Source: Pseudomonadota bacterium (lineage in GTDB: Bacteria; Myxococcota; UBA9042; PHBI01). From it: DNA of 7,723 bases. Of the stretch, positions 1 through 6,448 are shown piece by piece. A program made the translations under genes and the position numbers. The notes below the pieces were generated by a model. It ran no database searches. It saw only the letters and a list, made by a program, of their open reading frames with translations, and was not told the origin of the DNA. The stretch covers positions 1 through 7,723 of the forward strand of contig SYAK01000221.1 in the NCBI GenBank assembly GCA_005788935.1, in the 5' to 3' direction. The first letter of the stretch is position 1; the number at the start of each line of letters is the position of its first letter.

Positions 1-2
1 CG

Positions 3-310
3 CCATATCCCAGGGATGTGTTCCGGGCCGCCTCCGAGGCGGTTCTCAGCCTCGTGGCCACGCACTGGGCCGCGCACCGCGCCAACCCGGGCGCCGTATC
101 CCAGGGATGTGTTCCGGGCCGCCTCCGAGGCGGCTCTCGGCCTCCTCCCCACGCACCGCGCCAACCCGCGCGCCGTATCCCAGGGATGTGTTCCGGGCCG
201 CCTCTGAGGCGGCTCTCAGACTCCTCCCCACGCACCGCGCCGACCCTGCGCAGAACGTCCCAGGGATGTGTCTGAGGCCGCCCCTGAGGCGGCTCTCGGG
301 CTTCTCGACC
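3..310. repeat. Tandem repeat array, four diverged ~79-bp units, each with two palindromes
   Basis: Four copies begin near 3, 94, 173 and 253, giving unit lengths of 91, 79 and 80 and a partial last copy that fades after about 300. Every unit carries the dyad TCCCAGGGA (8-16, 99-107, 178-186, 258-266). After a short spacer, identical in the first three units (ATGTGTTCCGG), comes a stem-loop of the form GCCGCCT-NNN-AGGCGGC (27-43, 118-134, 197-213, 277-293). The extra 12 bp in the first unit look like a local duplication around 65-77 (ACTGGGCCGCGC). The two palindromes are the best conserved part; the pyrimidine-rich remainder drifts. Unit lengths of 79, 80 and 91 do not keep one reading frame, so the array is not protein coding. 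It lies just 3' of the TerC-family gene and seems to run off the left edge. I do not recognise the family; REP-like or minisatellite DNA is the best description. Confidence 0.85.
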
Positions 311-380
311 ACCGCACCACTCGGAGCCCAGCGTCGACGCCACACTGAAGGACACCGACACTGGCCCTGGTTGGCGTGGC
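311..380. other. Short non-coding gap between the repeat array and the TerC-family stop
   Basis: These 70 bases separate the last recognisable repeat copy from the stop codon of the minus-strand TerC-family gene. I see no gene, no GC hairpin followed by a T run on the minus strand, and no repeat similarity. Termination of the upstream gene may instead rely on the GC hairpins of the repeat array further downstream. That is inference. Confidence 0.4.
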
Positions 381-1376
381 TCAGCCCTCCGAGTCGCCGT
401 CGCGCGGCGGGTGCACGATGCTCGAGTGCGCCCTGGCGTAGCGATTCGCGATGATCGACGCGACGACGCCGATGGTCAGGATGTCGACCACGACAATCAG
501 GGAGTAGAGCGCCAGATTGTCAATGCCTTTCAACCACTTGTGCACGAACATCTTGATGGCGACGACCAGCAGGATCAGGGCCACCGAGATTTTCAGGTAG
601 CGGAACTCGCGCATGGCGCCGGCCACAACGAAGTAAAGGGCCCGCAACCCGAGGATCGCGAAGACGTTCGAGCTCATGACGATGAAGGGCTCCTGCGTGA
701 AGCCGAAGATCGCCGGGATGGAGTCAACCGCGAAGACCACATCGGTGCCCTCGATGACGGCGACGACGAGGAACAGCAGCGTGAAATGCTTCTTTCCGTC
801 GATGACGATGGTGAAGCGGTCCCCGTGGTACGACTCGTGCAAGGGCAGGACGCGACGCGCGAACCTCACGATCTTCGAGTCCTTCGGGTCGACCTCTTCC
901 TCCGCGGCGAAGAGCATGCGCCACGCGGTCCAGCCGAGGATCGCGCCGAAGATGTAGAAGACCCAGTCGAAGCTCGCGACGAGGGCCGCTCCGGCCGCGA
1001 TCATGATGCCGCGGAAGACGACCGCCCCGATGATGCCCCAGAAGAGCACCCGGTGCTGCTGATCGGACGGGACACGGAAGAACGACATCAGCATCGCGAT
1101 GACGAAGATGTTGTCGACCGAGAGCGACTTCTCGACGAGCAGCGCCGTGATGTACTCGGTCACGGCCTGGCTCGCCGGATAGGCCGGGTTCGGCATCAGG
1201 TCGGTGTAGGCCCACCAGACGAAGCCGCTGAATGCGAAGGCGATGGCGACCCAGACGACCGAGGCACGAATGGCCTCGCGCATCGTGACGACGTGCGACT
1301 TCCGGTTGACGACCGCGAGGTCGATGAAGAGCAGGATCGCCACGAGGGCGAAGAAGGCGGACCAGACGACAAGCAT
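381..1376 (-). CDS. TerC/Alx-family integral membrane protein, likely metal (manganese) exporter
   Basis: A 331-residue polytopic inner-membrane protein, close to the usual length of Alx/TerC proteins. Hydrophobic segments lie near residues 3-21, 37-57, 73-100, 107-131, 133-156, 196-213, 230-254, 260-280 and 288-310. The two family signatures are present: EKSLSVDN (82-89), and GTDVVFAVDSIPA (210-222) with acidic residues D212 and D218 inside membrane segments, where family members are thought to bind the cation. Known members act in tellurite resistance (TerC) or Mn2+ export and pH response (Alx, MeeF); a manganese substrate here is inferred from the family. The linker at 157-195 is charged and cytoplasmic or periplasmic. 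The start is chosen at 1376 because a GGAG lies 11 bases upstream on the minus strand, and the protein begins directly with the first membrane helix, as in homologues. It lies 72 bp downstream of the kinase gene on the same strand and could be co-transcribed. No other ter genes are nearby. Confidence 0.93.
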   Translation of the reverse strand: MLVVWSAFFALVAILLFIDLAVVNRKSHVVTMREAIRASVVWVAIAFAFSGFVWWAYTDLMPNPAYPASQAVTEYITALLVEKSLSVDNIFVIAMLMSFFRVPSDQQHRVLFWGIIGAVVFRGIMIAAGAALVASFDWVFYIFGAILGWTAWRMLFAAEEEVDPKDSKIVRFARRVLPLHESYHGDRFTIVIDGKKHFTLLFLVVAVIEGTDVVFAVDSIPAIFGFTQEPFIVMSSNVFAILGLRALYFVVAGAMREFRYLKISVALILLVVAIKMFVHKWLKGIDNLALYSLIVVVDILTIGVVASIIANRYARAHSSIVHPPRDGDSEG

Positions 1377-1448
1377 GACGGCACGGACTCCATGTAACGT
1401 GATTTTGGAATGTTTTCGCGCAAGAAAAGAACCGGGGCGACCGCGAGC
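1377..1448 (-). promoter_or_regulatory. AT-rich gap upstream of the TerC-family gene, possible internal promoter
   Basis: The 72 bp between the kinase stop and the TerC-family start contain a patch at about 1390-1432 that is strikingly AT-rich for this window. On the minus strand it reads through TTTTCTTGCGCGAAAA (a TTTTC/GAAAA dyad) into CCAAAATC and then the GGAG ribosome-binding site. No pair of hexamers fits sigma70 well. The patch may be a separate promoter for the transporter, or simply a spacer within an operon. I see no manganese riboswitch fold, and the gap is too short for one of usual size. Confidence 0.3.
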
Positions 1449-4400
1449 TCAAGCCTCGGGTCGTGCGACCTTGTCCGTCCGTGGCTCCGGCCAGGCGAAC
1501 CAGTCGGGGGCGTCGGCTGACGTCCAGAGGGCCGCCTCGGATGCGAGGATCGCACGCATCTCGGCCGCTCCGGTGATGTCGCCAGCACGGGCGAGGTGGC
1601 GGGCGCGCAAGGCAATGTCCGGGAGCGCCCCCGCGCCCGTCGTCTCGAGCCAGGCCGCGATGGCCGCATGGGCGGTCTTGCGCTCGTCGCTGCCGAGCCG
1701 CTCATAGTAGAGCGACTGCATCCAGTTCTGGCGGAAGCTGTACTCCCGAACACCGGGATATCTCCCATCGGCTCGTAACTGAATGAGTTTTCGCTCAAGG
1801 CAAAGACGCAAAGTGTCCTCGATGGAGCGCCCAAGGACCCGCTCGACCGGTTCGGCCCAGAACGAGGTGCCGCAGGCGCTCGCGACCGTCAGCACCGCGT
1901 GAGCCTCGGAGGGCATCAGCCGCAGCGGACTCGCGAGGATGTCCTCGATCTCCGCCTCTGCATAGCGGGCCAGCGCAGCCTTCGGCAGTCGCCACTGGCG
2001 CCCCAGCTGTCGCAGCTCGCCGCCGTCGAGAAGGACGCGCGCCAGCTCAGCGACATAGAAGGCATTTCCGCTCGTCTTCTCCGCAAAGAATTGTATCGTG
2101 GAGTCGCTGACCGAGCCACGCAGCAGCATGATGAGCTGGTGGCGCACCTCGTGCGGCTCCAGGTGCTTCAGCGCGAGTTCCTGCTCGCAGTTGAGACCGA
2201 GCCGGTCCGAATGCGCAAACATCAGGCACAGGGCGGGGCACGCTGCGAGCTCGTGGGCGACGTGCAGCAACATCTCGTAGCTGAGTCGGTCGAGGAAATC
2301 GGCCCCGCGGATGGCGAGGACGAGCGGTGTCACCGCGCAGATCCGCTTGAGCAGGGTGGCCACGGCCCAAAAGACCCGGCGCGCCCGCGCCTCCCCGTGG
2401 TCTCCGTCACGGCCGGGGAGGCCCGCCCCCGCGAGGAAGCGGGCGACGCCGGCGGCCTCGAGCTCGGCCGGCGTGAGATGGGCGCGAAAACTCGGCAGGG
2501 AGAGCACGAGGCTCGCGACCTCTGCCATCTCGGCCTCATCGGCCTGACGAATCTCGGCCGACGACCGCCCCCAGCGCCAACGTTCTGCGCGCGCGCGCTC
2601 GAGCGGGCTCTCCGACGTCACGACCTCGGCGTGGGCGCGGGCCCAGTAGCGACGGATGAGCTCGGTGACCTTCGCGATGATGACCGAGCCCGGGTCACGG
2701 CGATCGATACCGGCGCGATGCGCCAACAGCTGGCCGATCGCGTGGAAAGGGACGTGCTGGTACATGCGCTCGACGCGCACGACACCGTACGCGACGAGCT
2801 GCGGAAGCCCCTCGAGCCACGCACCGAACTCGTCGAGCAGACGGCGCTTTCCGACGCCCGGCTGCCCGAGGACCATCAGGCTGCCGAGGCGGCTCGTCGC
2901 GACAGAGGTCAGGAAGGCGTCGCGCATCACGAAGAGGTCGTCGCCGCGGGCCGCAAGTGGAAGCGAGGAGTCCCACGGCACGAGATTGATGAGCAGCTGC
3001 TCACGCGAGTCGCTGTCGACGACGACGGGGTCCCGTCGATCGCGGTAGCCCTGCAGCGACACCGAGATGAAGTAGCTGCCCGGTCTCAGGGAAATCTCGG
3101 CGGGTGACACGTAGGTCGGGACACCCGCCGCGGGCTCTCCAGAGAGCTCGAGGATGCGCAGTGTGGCGCCCTCGGGATAGGTGCGAACGCTGAGCCGGCC
3201 GCGCGCATCTTCCGAGCTCGGGCTCAACGCCCGCGCGAGCTCGGAGTAGTGGATCTGCTCGGCGATGTCGTTGCGCGCGAGGGCGAGGCGGGCGCGCTGA
3301 CGGTAGAGGCTCGTCAGGGCCTCGAGGGCGGGCCGATGATCCGCCTGAAACGCGAGCGCGCGCTGGTACGCCAGGACGGCCTCGGTGAAGAGGCGCGTCA
3401 CGAGCATCGTCTCTTCCTGCGTCCGAAGCTCGAGCTCCCACTGGGCGCGCTTCTCGGCGTGGTGGTCGATGGGGCGCGCACGCATCGCGACGTGCTGCAT
3501 CTCCTCTTCGAGGATCGCGAGGGCCCGCGAGCGGGCGTAGTACCGGTCGGCCGTCTCGTCGGCGATCGACGTCTGGTCGGCCGCCATCTGGCGCAGGCGA
3601 GACCGCTCGCGCTCACCCTCGAGCCACGCCTCGATCTCGTTCCACATGTCGCGAACACGCCCGTAGCGGTCGGTGCGCTGGGGCGCGAGCGCACGCAGGC
3701 AGATGCGCTCGAGATCCTCGGGAATGTCGCGCTCGGGGGCGCGCTGGCGTGGCGGGACGATGGGCTCGAGGACGAGGGCGTCGAGGTGCCGGATGGTTGT
3801 CGAGCCGAGGTACGGCAGAGTGTGCGTCAGGAGCTGGTAGAGGATGACGCCGAGCGCGTAGATGTCGCTCCGACCGTCGACGAGGTGGGTGTCGCCGCGA
3901 GCCTGTTCGGGCGACATGTAGTGAGGCGTCCCGATGACGATGCCAGGCTCTTCCTCCCGACCCGCGAAATAGCTCGGGCGCCCGCCATGGGCGAGGACGC
4001 GCGCGACGCCCCAATCGAGGATCTGGACCTCACCGTAGTAGCCGAGCAGGACGTTGTCTGGCTTGAGGTCGCGGTGGATGACGCCGCGATCGTGGGCGTA
4101 GTCGACCGCCATGCAGATGCCGCGAAAGTACTGCAGGAGCTTCGGCAGCGAGTAACTCTCGAGGAACATCGGGCGCTTCTGCTGCAGCCCCTCGAGGACC
4201 TCCTGAAGCGAGCGCCCCTCGACACGCTTCATCGTGTAATACGGCGACCCGTCCGGCAACGTCCCGACTTCATAGACCGGAACGATGTTCGGGTGCTCGA
4301 GGCAGCCCGCGATGCGCGCCTCGAAGATGAGCGCCTGAATGTACGCCTCGTTCTTCGCGTTCTCGGGGGCTAGCGTCTTCATCGCCACGACGCGCCCGAG

Positions 4401-4850
4401 ATTCTCGTCGCGCGCCGCAAGGACGCGCCCCATGCCACCCGCCCCAAGCAGCTCGCCGAGCCTGTAATTGCCGGCTGAAGGCGCGCTGTCCGTATCGAAT
4501 TGCGGGGTCCCGGGCAGCGCCACGAGCGCGATGGGCGTCCGCAACGCCTCGACTCCGAGGCGGTCGGCGAGGCTCAGGTTGGCATCAAGCGTCGGCAGGC
4601 TGGCCCCTGCGACTGGACCGAACGCCGTGACGGCCGAGCCGACCTCCGCCGACATCACCCCCGTCTGCGGCACGACCGGACGGCGGCGAACGGCGGTGAC
4701 GCGCCCCGAGGAGGCCGTGGACGGCACAGCCACGGCCTCCGCCGGCTGCCAGGTGTCACGTGTGGCTGCCGACGCGAGGCGCGGCTCGGCGCCCGGTTCG
4801 GGCGGAGCCTCCGACCCGGTTGACGGCGGGACAGCGAGGTCGCGTGACAT
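1449..4850 (-). CDS. Multidomain Ser/Thr protein kinase: kinase - TPR-like - PEGA - degenerate AAA/STAND ATPase
   Basis: 1133 residues. Residues 1-125 are a Pro/Ala/Ser-rich, probably disordered tail. The kinase domain spans about 129-410: glycine loop GAGGMG (136-141), ATP lysine K158, helix-C E177, catalytic HRDLKPDN (259-266, D261), DWG instead of DFG (279-281), GTPHYMSPEQ (307-316) and SDIYALG (328-334). All catalytic residues are present, so it should phosphorylate Ser/Thr. Residues about 411-550 are helical, TPR-like and charged. A PEGA domain (about 553-625) contains the literal YPEGA (558-562). An AAA_16/STAND-like module follows, with Walker A GQPGVGK (662-668) followed by R669 and a Walker B position reading IRGAD (847-851). 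The C-terminus (about 900-1115) is helical. No membrane segment is evident, so it should be cytoplasmic. The start is set at 4850 rather than the in-frame ATG at 5033, because the extra 61 residues are Cys/Arg-rich junk and the best promoter lies inside them. Substrates are unknown. The architecture resembles large myxobacterial kinases with predicted-ATPase modules. Confidence 0.93.
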   Translation of the reverse strand: MSRDLAVPPSTGSEAPPEPGAEPRLASAATRDTWQPAEAVAVPSTASSGRVTAVRRRPVVPQTGVMSAEVGSAVTAFGPVAGASLPTLDANLSLADRLGVEALRTPIALVALPGTPQFDTDSAPSAGNYRLGELLGAGGMGRVLAARDENLGRVVAMKTLAPENAKNEAYIQALIFEARIAGCLEHPNIVPVYEVGTLPDGSPYYTMKRVEGRSLQEVLEGLQQKRPMFLESYSLPKLLQYFRGICMAVDYAHDRGVIHRDLKPDNVLLGYYGEVQILDWGVARVLAHGGRPSYFAGREEEPGIVIGTPHYMSPEQARGDTHLVDGRSDIYALGVILYQLLTHTLPYLGSTTIRHLDALVLEPIVPPRQRAPERDIPEDLERICLRALAPQRTDRYGRVRDMWNEIEAWLEGERERSRLRQMAADQTSIADETADRYYARSRALAILEEEMQHVAMRARPIDHHAEKRAQWELELRTQEETMLVTRLFTEAVLAYQRALAFQADHRPALEALTSLYRQRARLALARNDIAEQIHYSELARALSPSSEDARGRLSVRTYPEGATLRILELSGEPAAGVPTYVSPAEISLRPGSYFISVSLQGYRDRRDPVVVDSDSREQLLINLVPWDSSLPLAARGDDLFVMRDAFLTSVATSRLGSLMVLGQPGVGKRRLLDEFGAWLEGLPQLVAYGVVRVERMYQHVPFHAIGQLLAHRAGIDRRDPGSVIIAKVTELIRRYWARAHAEVVTSESPLERARAERWRWGRSSAEIRQADEAEMAEVASLVLSLPSFRAHLTPAELEAAGVARFLAGAGLPGRDGDHGEARARRVFWAVATLLKRICAVTPLVLAIRGADFLDRLSYEMLLHVAHELAACPALCLMFAHSDRLGLNCEQELALKHLEPHEVRHQLIMLLRGSVSDSTIQFFAEKTSGNAFYVAELARVLLDGGELRQLGRQWRLPKAALARYAEAEIEDILASPLRLMPSEAHAVLTVASACGTSFWAEPVERVLGRSIEDTLRLCLERKLIQLRADGRYPGVREYSFRQNWMQSLYYERLGSDERKTAHAAIAAWLETTGAGALPDIALRARHLARAGDITGAAEMRAILASEAALWTSADAPDWFAWPEPRTDKVARPEA

Positions 4851-4858
4851 GCGGCGGG

Positions 4859-4886
4859 AACATAGCACCTTGCGCCGACAAGGCAA
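4859..4886 (-). promoter_or_regulatory. Candidate sigma70-type promoter of the kinase, predicting a near-leaderless mRNA
   Basis: On the minus strand, TTGCCT (-35, 4881-4886) and TATGTT (-10, 4859-4864) are separated by 16 bp; each matches four of six consensus bases. The -10 box ends only 8 bases before the chosen kinase ATG (4850), so transcription would begin within a few bases of the start codon. This agrees with the lack of a Shine-Dalgarno sequence there. It is inferred from sequence match only. Confidence 0.45.
4868..4883. promoter_or_regulatory. CCTTG-N6-CAAGG dyad inside the kinase promoter spacer, possible operator
   Basis: A perfect 5-bp inverted repeat, CCTTG (4868-4872) and CAAGG (4879-4883) around six bases, occupies the spacer between the proposed -10 and -35 boxes and touches the -35. 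Its position fits a repressor or MerR-type activator site. A 5-bp dyad is short and could be chance in GC-rich DNA. Confidence 0.25.
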
Positions 4887-5031
4887 CGTTCGGCAGAGAA
4901 TCGCGCAGCGGAAGGCGCGAAGCGGATCACCCCGGCCTCTGCACGTCATCGACCGGCATCCGCGCGGGCGCGAAGCTCGCGGCTTCGACAGACAGCGAGC
5001 CCCCCGCCAGATCCCACGCACGAGACCTCGC

Positions 5032-5060
5032 ATGACAGCACACGCGGAAACTGGTAACCG
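5032..5060 (+). promoter_or_regulatory. Weak candidate promoter of the EamA-family exporter
   Basis: ATGACA (5032-5037, five of six matches to the -35 consensus) lies 17 bp from TAACCG (5055-5060). The latter is a poor -10 helped only by a preceding TGG. It ends 8 bases before the exporter ATG, the same geometry as on the kinase side, and again there is no Shine-Dalgarno match next to the start. The -10 is too weak to be sure. Confidence 0.2.
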
Positions 5061-5068
5061 CGCGCCGC

Positions 5069-5992
5069 ATGTCGACTCCGCCGCTGCCGCGCCCAGTGCT
5101 CGTCGCCCTCCTCGGGCACGCGCTCATCAACGCCGGCACACACCTGTCGGCCCGCGCCGTGACGACCACGCTCGACCCGGCCTCGGTGGCTGTCATCCGC
5201 ATGGTCGGCACCGCGCTCGTATACGGGCTGGTGCTGGCCGTCGTGCGGCCGCGCGCCCCTGCAACTCCCGACCACGCTCGACGCCTGCCACCGCTCGCGC
5301 TCGTGCCGCTGTTCCTCGCCTGGGGTTTCGTGGTCGGGCCGCTCAACCAGGGTCTGTTCCTCGTCGGGATCTCACGCTCGAACGCCGCCCACGCGGCGCT
5401 GCTCTACGCGCTCACGCCAGTCGTCGTGACCTTTGCCGCGGTGGCCCTCGGGCGGGAGCATCTCCGCGGGAGGCGACTCTTCGGCGTGCTGGTGGCGTTG
5501 ACGGGCGTCGTCGTCCTGCTGCTCGAGCGCGGGCTCGTCGACGGGGCAGGCGGCTCGGCGCTCGACGTGGTGGTTGGCGACACCCTCATCCTCGGTGCCG
5601 TGCTGGCGTGGGCGGCCTGGACGCTGGGAAGCGGCGCGCTGGCGGCCCGCTGGACGACGCTGCAGGTGGCTGGCTGGACCATGCTCGGGGCGGGCTTCTG
5701 GGCGGCCCTCGGGGCCCCCTTCCTGTGGCAGCCGCTGCCCGACGTTATCCCTCGGACGGCGTGGCTCGCACTCGGCTGGCTCGTGTTGATGACCTCGGTC
5801 GTGTCCTACCTGCTGTGGAGCTTCGCGCTCTCGCGGACCGACGCCTCGCGGGTGGCGGTCTTCACGAACCTGCAGCCGCTCGGGACCGCCGTGTTGGCCT
5901 GGCTGCTGCTCGGCGAGCCGGTGGGCCTGTCGGTCGTCCTCGGCGGGGCGCTGGTGATCCTCGGGGTGCGGCAGGTACAGCGCGCGACGTGA
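5069..5992 (+). CDS. DMT-superfamily EamA transporter, likely metabolite/drug exporter
   Basis: A 307-residue membrane protein with about ten hydrophobic helices (roughly 9-27, 39-58, 73-93, 107-127, 135-153, 168-187, 197-217, 229-250, 261-281, 285-301). They fall into two EamA repeats of five helices each, the standard size and plan of the drug/metabolite transporter superfamily. Typical family elements are visible: NQGLFLVGISRSNAAHAALL (93-112) with the following LTPVVV (115-120) closing the first repeat, and TNLQPLGTAVLAWLLLGEPV (266-285) in the second. Family members export amino acids, nucleobases or small toxic compounds from the cytoplasm; the substrate cannot be read from the sequence. 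The gene is transcribed divergently from the kinase, and its stop codon converges on the HNH gene. The ATG at 5069 is preferred because helix 1 begins soon after it; no good ribosome-binding site is visible. Confidence 0.93.
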   Translation: MSTPPLPRPVLVALLGHALINAGTHLSARAVTTTLDPASVAVIRMVGTALVYGLVLAVVRPRAPATPDHARRLPPLALVPLFLAWGFVVGPLNQGLFLVGISRSNAAHAALLYALTPVVVTFAAVALGREHLRGRRLFGVLVALTGVVVLLLERGLVDGAGGSALDVVVGDTLILGAVLAWAAWTLGSGALAARWTTLQVAGWTMLGAGFWAALGAPFLWQPLPDVIPRTAWLALGWLVLMTSVVSYLLWSFALSRTDASRVAVFTNLQPLGTAVLAWLLLGEPVGLSVVLGGALVILGVRQVQRAT

Positions 5993-6059
5993 ACCAATCG
6001 GTTTCAGCCTCCATCCACGTTGAAACATCCTGTTTCACACTTGAAACGCTTCGTTTCAA
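5990..6059. terminator. Three tandem TGAAAC/GTTTCA stem-loops between convergent genes
   Basis: Three related hairpins fill the gap between the exporter and HNH genes. The first is imperfect: TGAACC (5990-5995) with GGTTTCA (6000-6006), one bulged T. The second has a 7-bp stem, TGAAACA (6021-6027) with TGTTTCA (6031-6037). The third has an 8-bp stem, TTGAAACG (6041-6048) with CGTTTCAA (6052-6059). The TGA stop of the exporter (5990-5992) forms the start of the first stem, and the HNH stop (6056-6058) lies in the last arm. The position suggests a bidirectional terminator, but no long T tract follows on either strand. The equal 21-bp spacing of the last two palindromes would also suit a protein-binding site. 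Confidence 0.5.
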
Positions 6060-6448
6060 CGCCCCGAGAGCGAGGCCACAAGCTCCCCGAGCCCGACGGT
6101 GTCGGGGTCACGCCAGCGCTCGCTGCGGCGCGCGCTGAGGCGGCCCACGATCTCGGCGAGGCGCGCATCGCCACGCGGCCGCGCGTCATGGCGCATCCCC
6201 TTCTCGTTGTTGCAACCCGCGCATGCGAGCGCCAGGTTCTCGACGCGGTCGTCGCCGCCGTGGCTGCGGGGCTGGATGTGCTCGACCGTCGCGCGCGAGG
6301 CGAGGTCACCGTCGAGGGTGATGCTGAGAGCGCCCTGACAGAAGATGCACTTCCCAACCCACAGCGTCTCGCCGCGGACCGCGCGCTGGACGAAGGTGCT
6401 GTCGGTCGCGACGATGGCGAGGACGAGACGGTTGCGGCGGCGCGACAT
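6056..6448 (-). CDS. Small HNH endonuclease
   Basis: A 130-residue protein with a compact HNH nuclease domain at about residues 30-90. CxxC (C34, C37) and a second CxxC (C76, C79) form a probable structural zinc site. EHI (56-58) carries the catalytic-type histidine H57. HGGDDRVENL (63-72) with N71 and CNNEKG (79-84) complete the motif, with H87 following. These residues match HNH proteins that bind one catalytic metal and cut DNA, so activity is expected. Basic residues at both ends (RRR at 3-5; RRSER at 107-111) may bind nucleic acid. It begins 39 bp downstream of the stop of the membrane-anchored Mrr-like gene on the same strand, so co-transcription is likely. The start ATG is preceded by a G-run (GGGGG) rather than a well-spaced ribosome-binding site. 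The target and biological role (repair, defence or mobile-element remnant) are not shown. Stand-alone HNH genes of this size are common in Myxococcota chromosomes. Confidence 0.88.
   Translation of the reverse strand: MSRRRNRLVLAIVATDSTFVQRAVRGETLWVGKCIFCQGALSITLDGDLASRATVEHIQPRSHGGDDRVENLALACAGCNNEKGMRHDARPRGDARLAEIVGRLSARRSERWRDPDTVGLGELVASLSGR

Noticed and set aside
3..310. CRISPR array
   Set aside because: The intervals between conserved cores are similar to each other rather than unique, the unit is too long and the copies are diverged; no cas gene is present.
16..454. Repetitive open frames across the left-edge repeats
   Set aside because: The unit lengths of 79, 80 and 91 do not preserve a single frame, and the peptides (repeating RAASEAAL-like or SGPPPRR) arise from the DNA repeat itself.
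1377..1448. yybP-ykoY manganese riboswitch upstream of the TerC-family gene
   Set aside because: Only 72 bp are available, and I do not see the conserved loop sequences or paired helices of that class.
1899..3107. Long plus-strand open frame opposite the kinase (402 codons), and similar long frames at 411-1397, 3249-4373 and 4468-6138
   Set aside because: These are shadow frames of high-GC coding DNA: compositions are dominated by Arg, Asp, Glu and His or Ala/Arg, with no recognisable motifs, and they oppose well-supported genes or cross gene boundaries.
4851..5033. In-frame N-terminal extension of the kinase to an ATG at 5033
   Set aside because: The 61 added residues are Cys/Arg/Gly-rich with no domain character and overlap the best promoter match; the natural start is the ATG at 4850.
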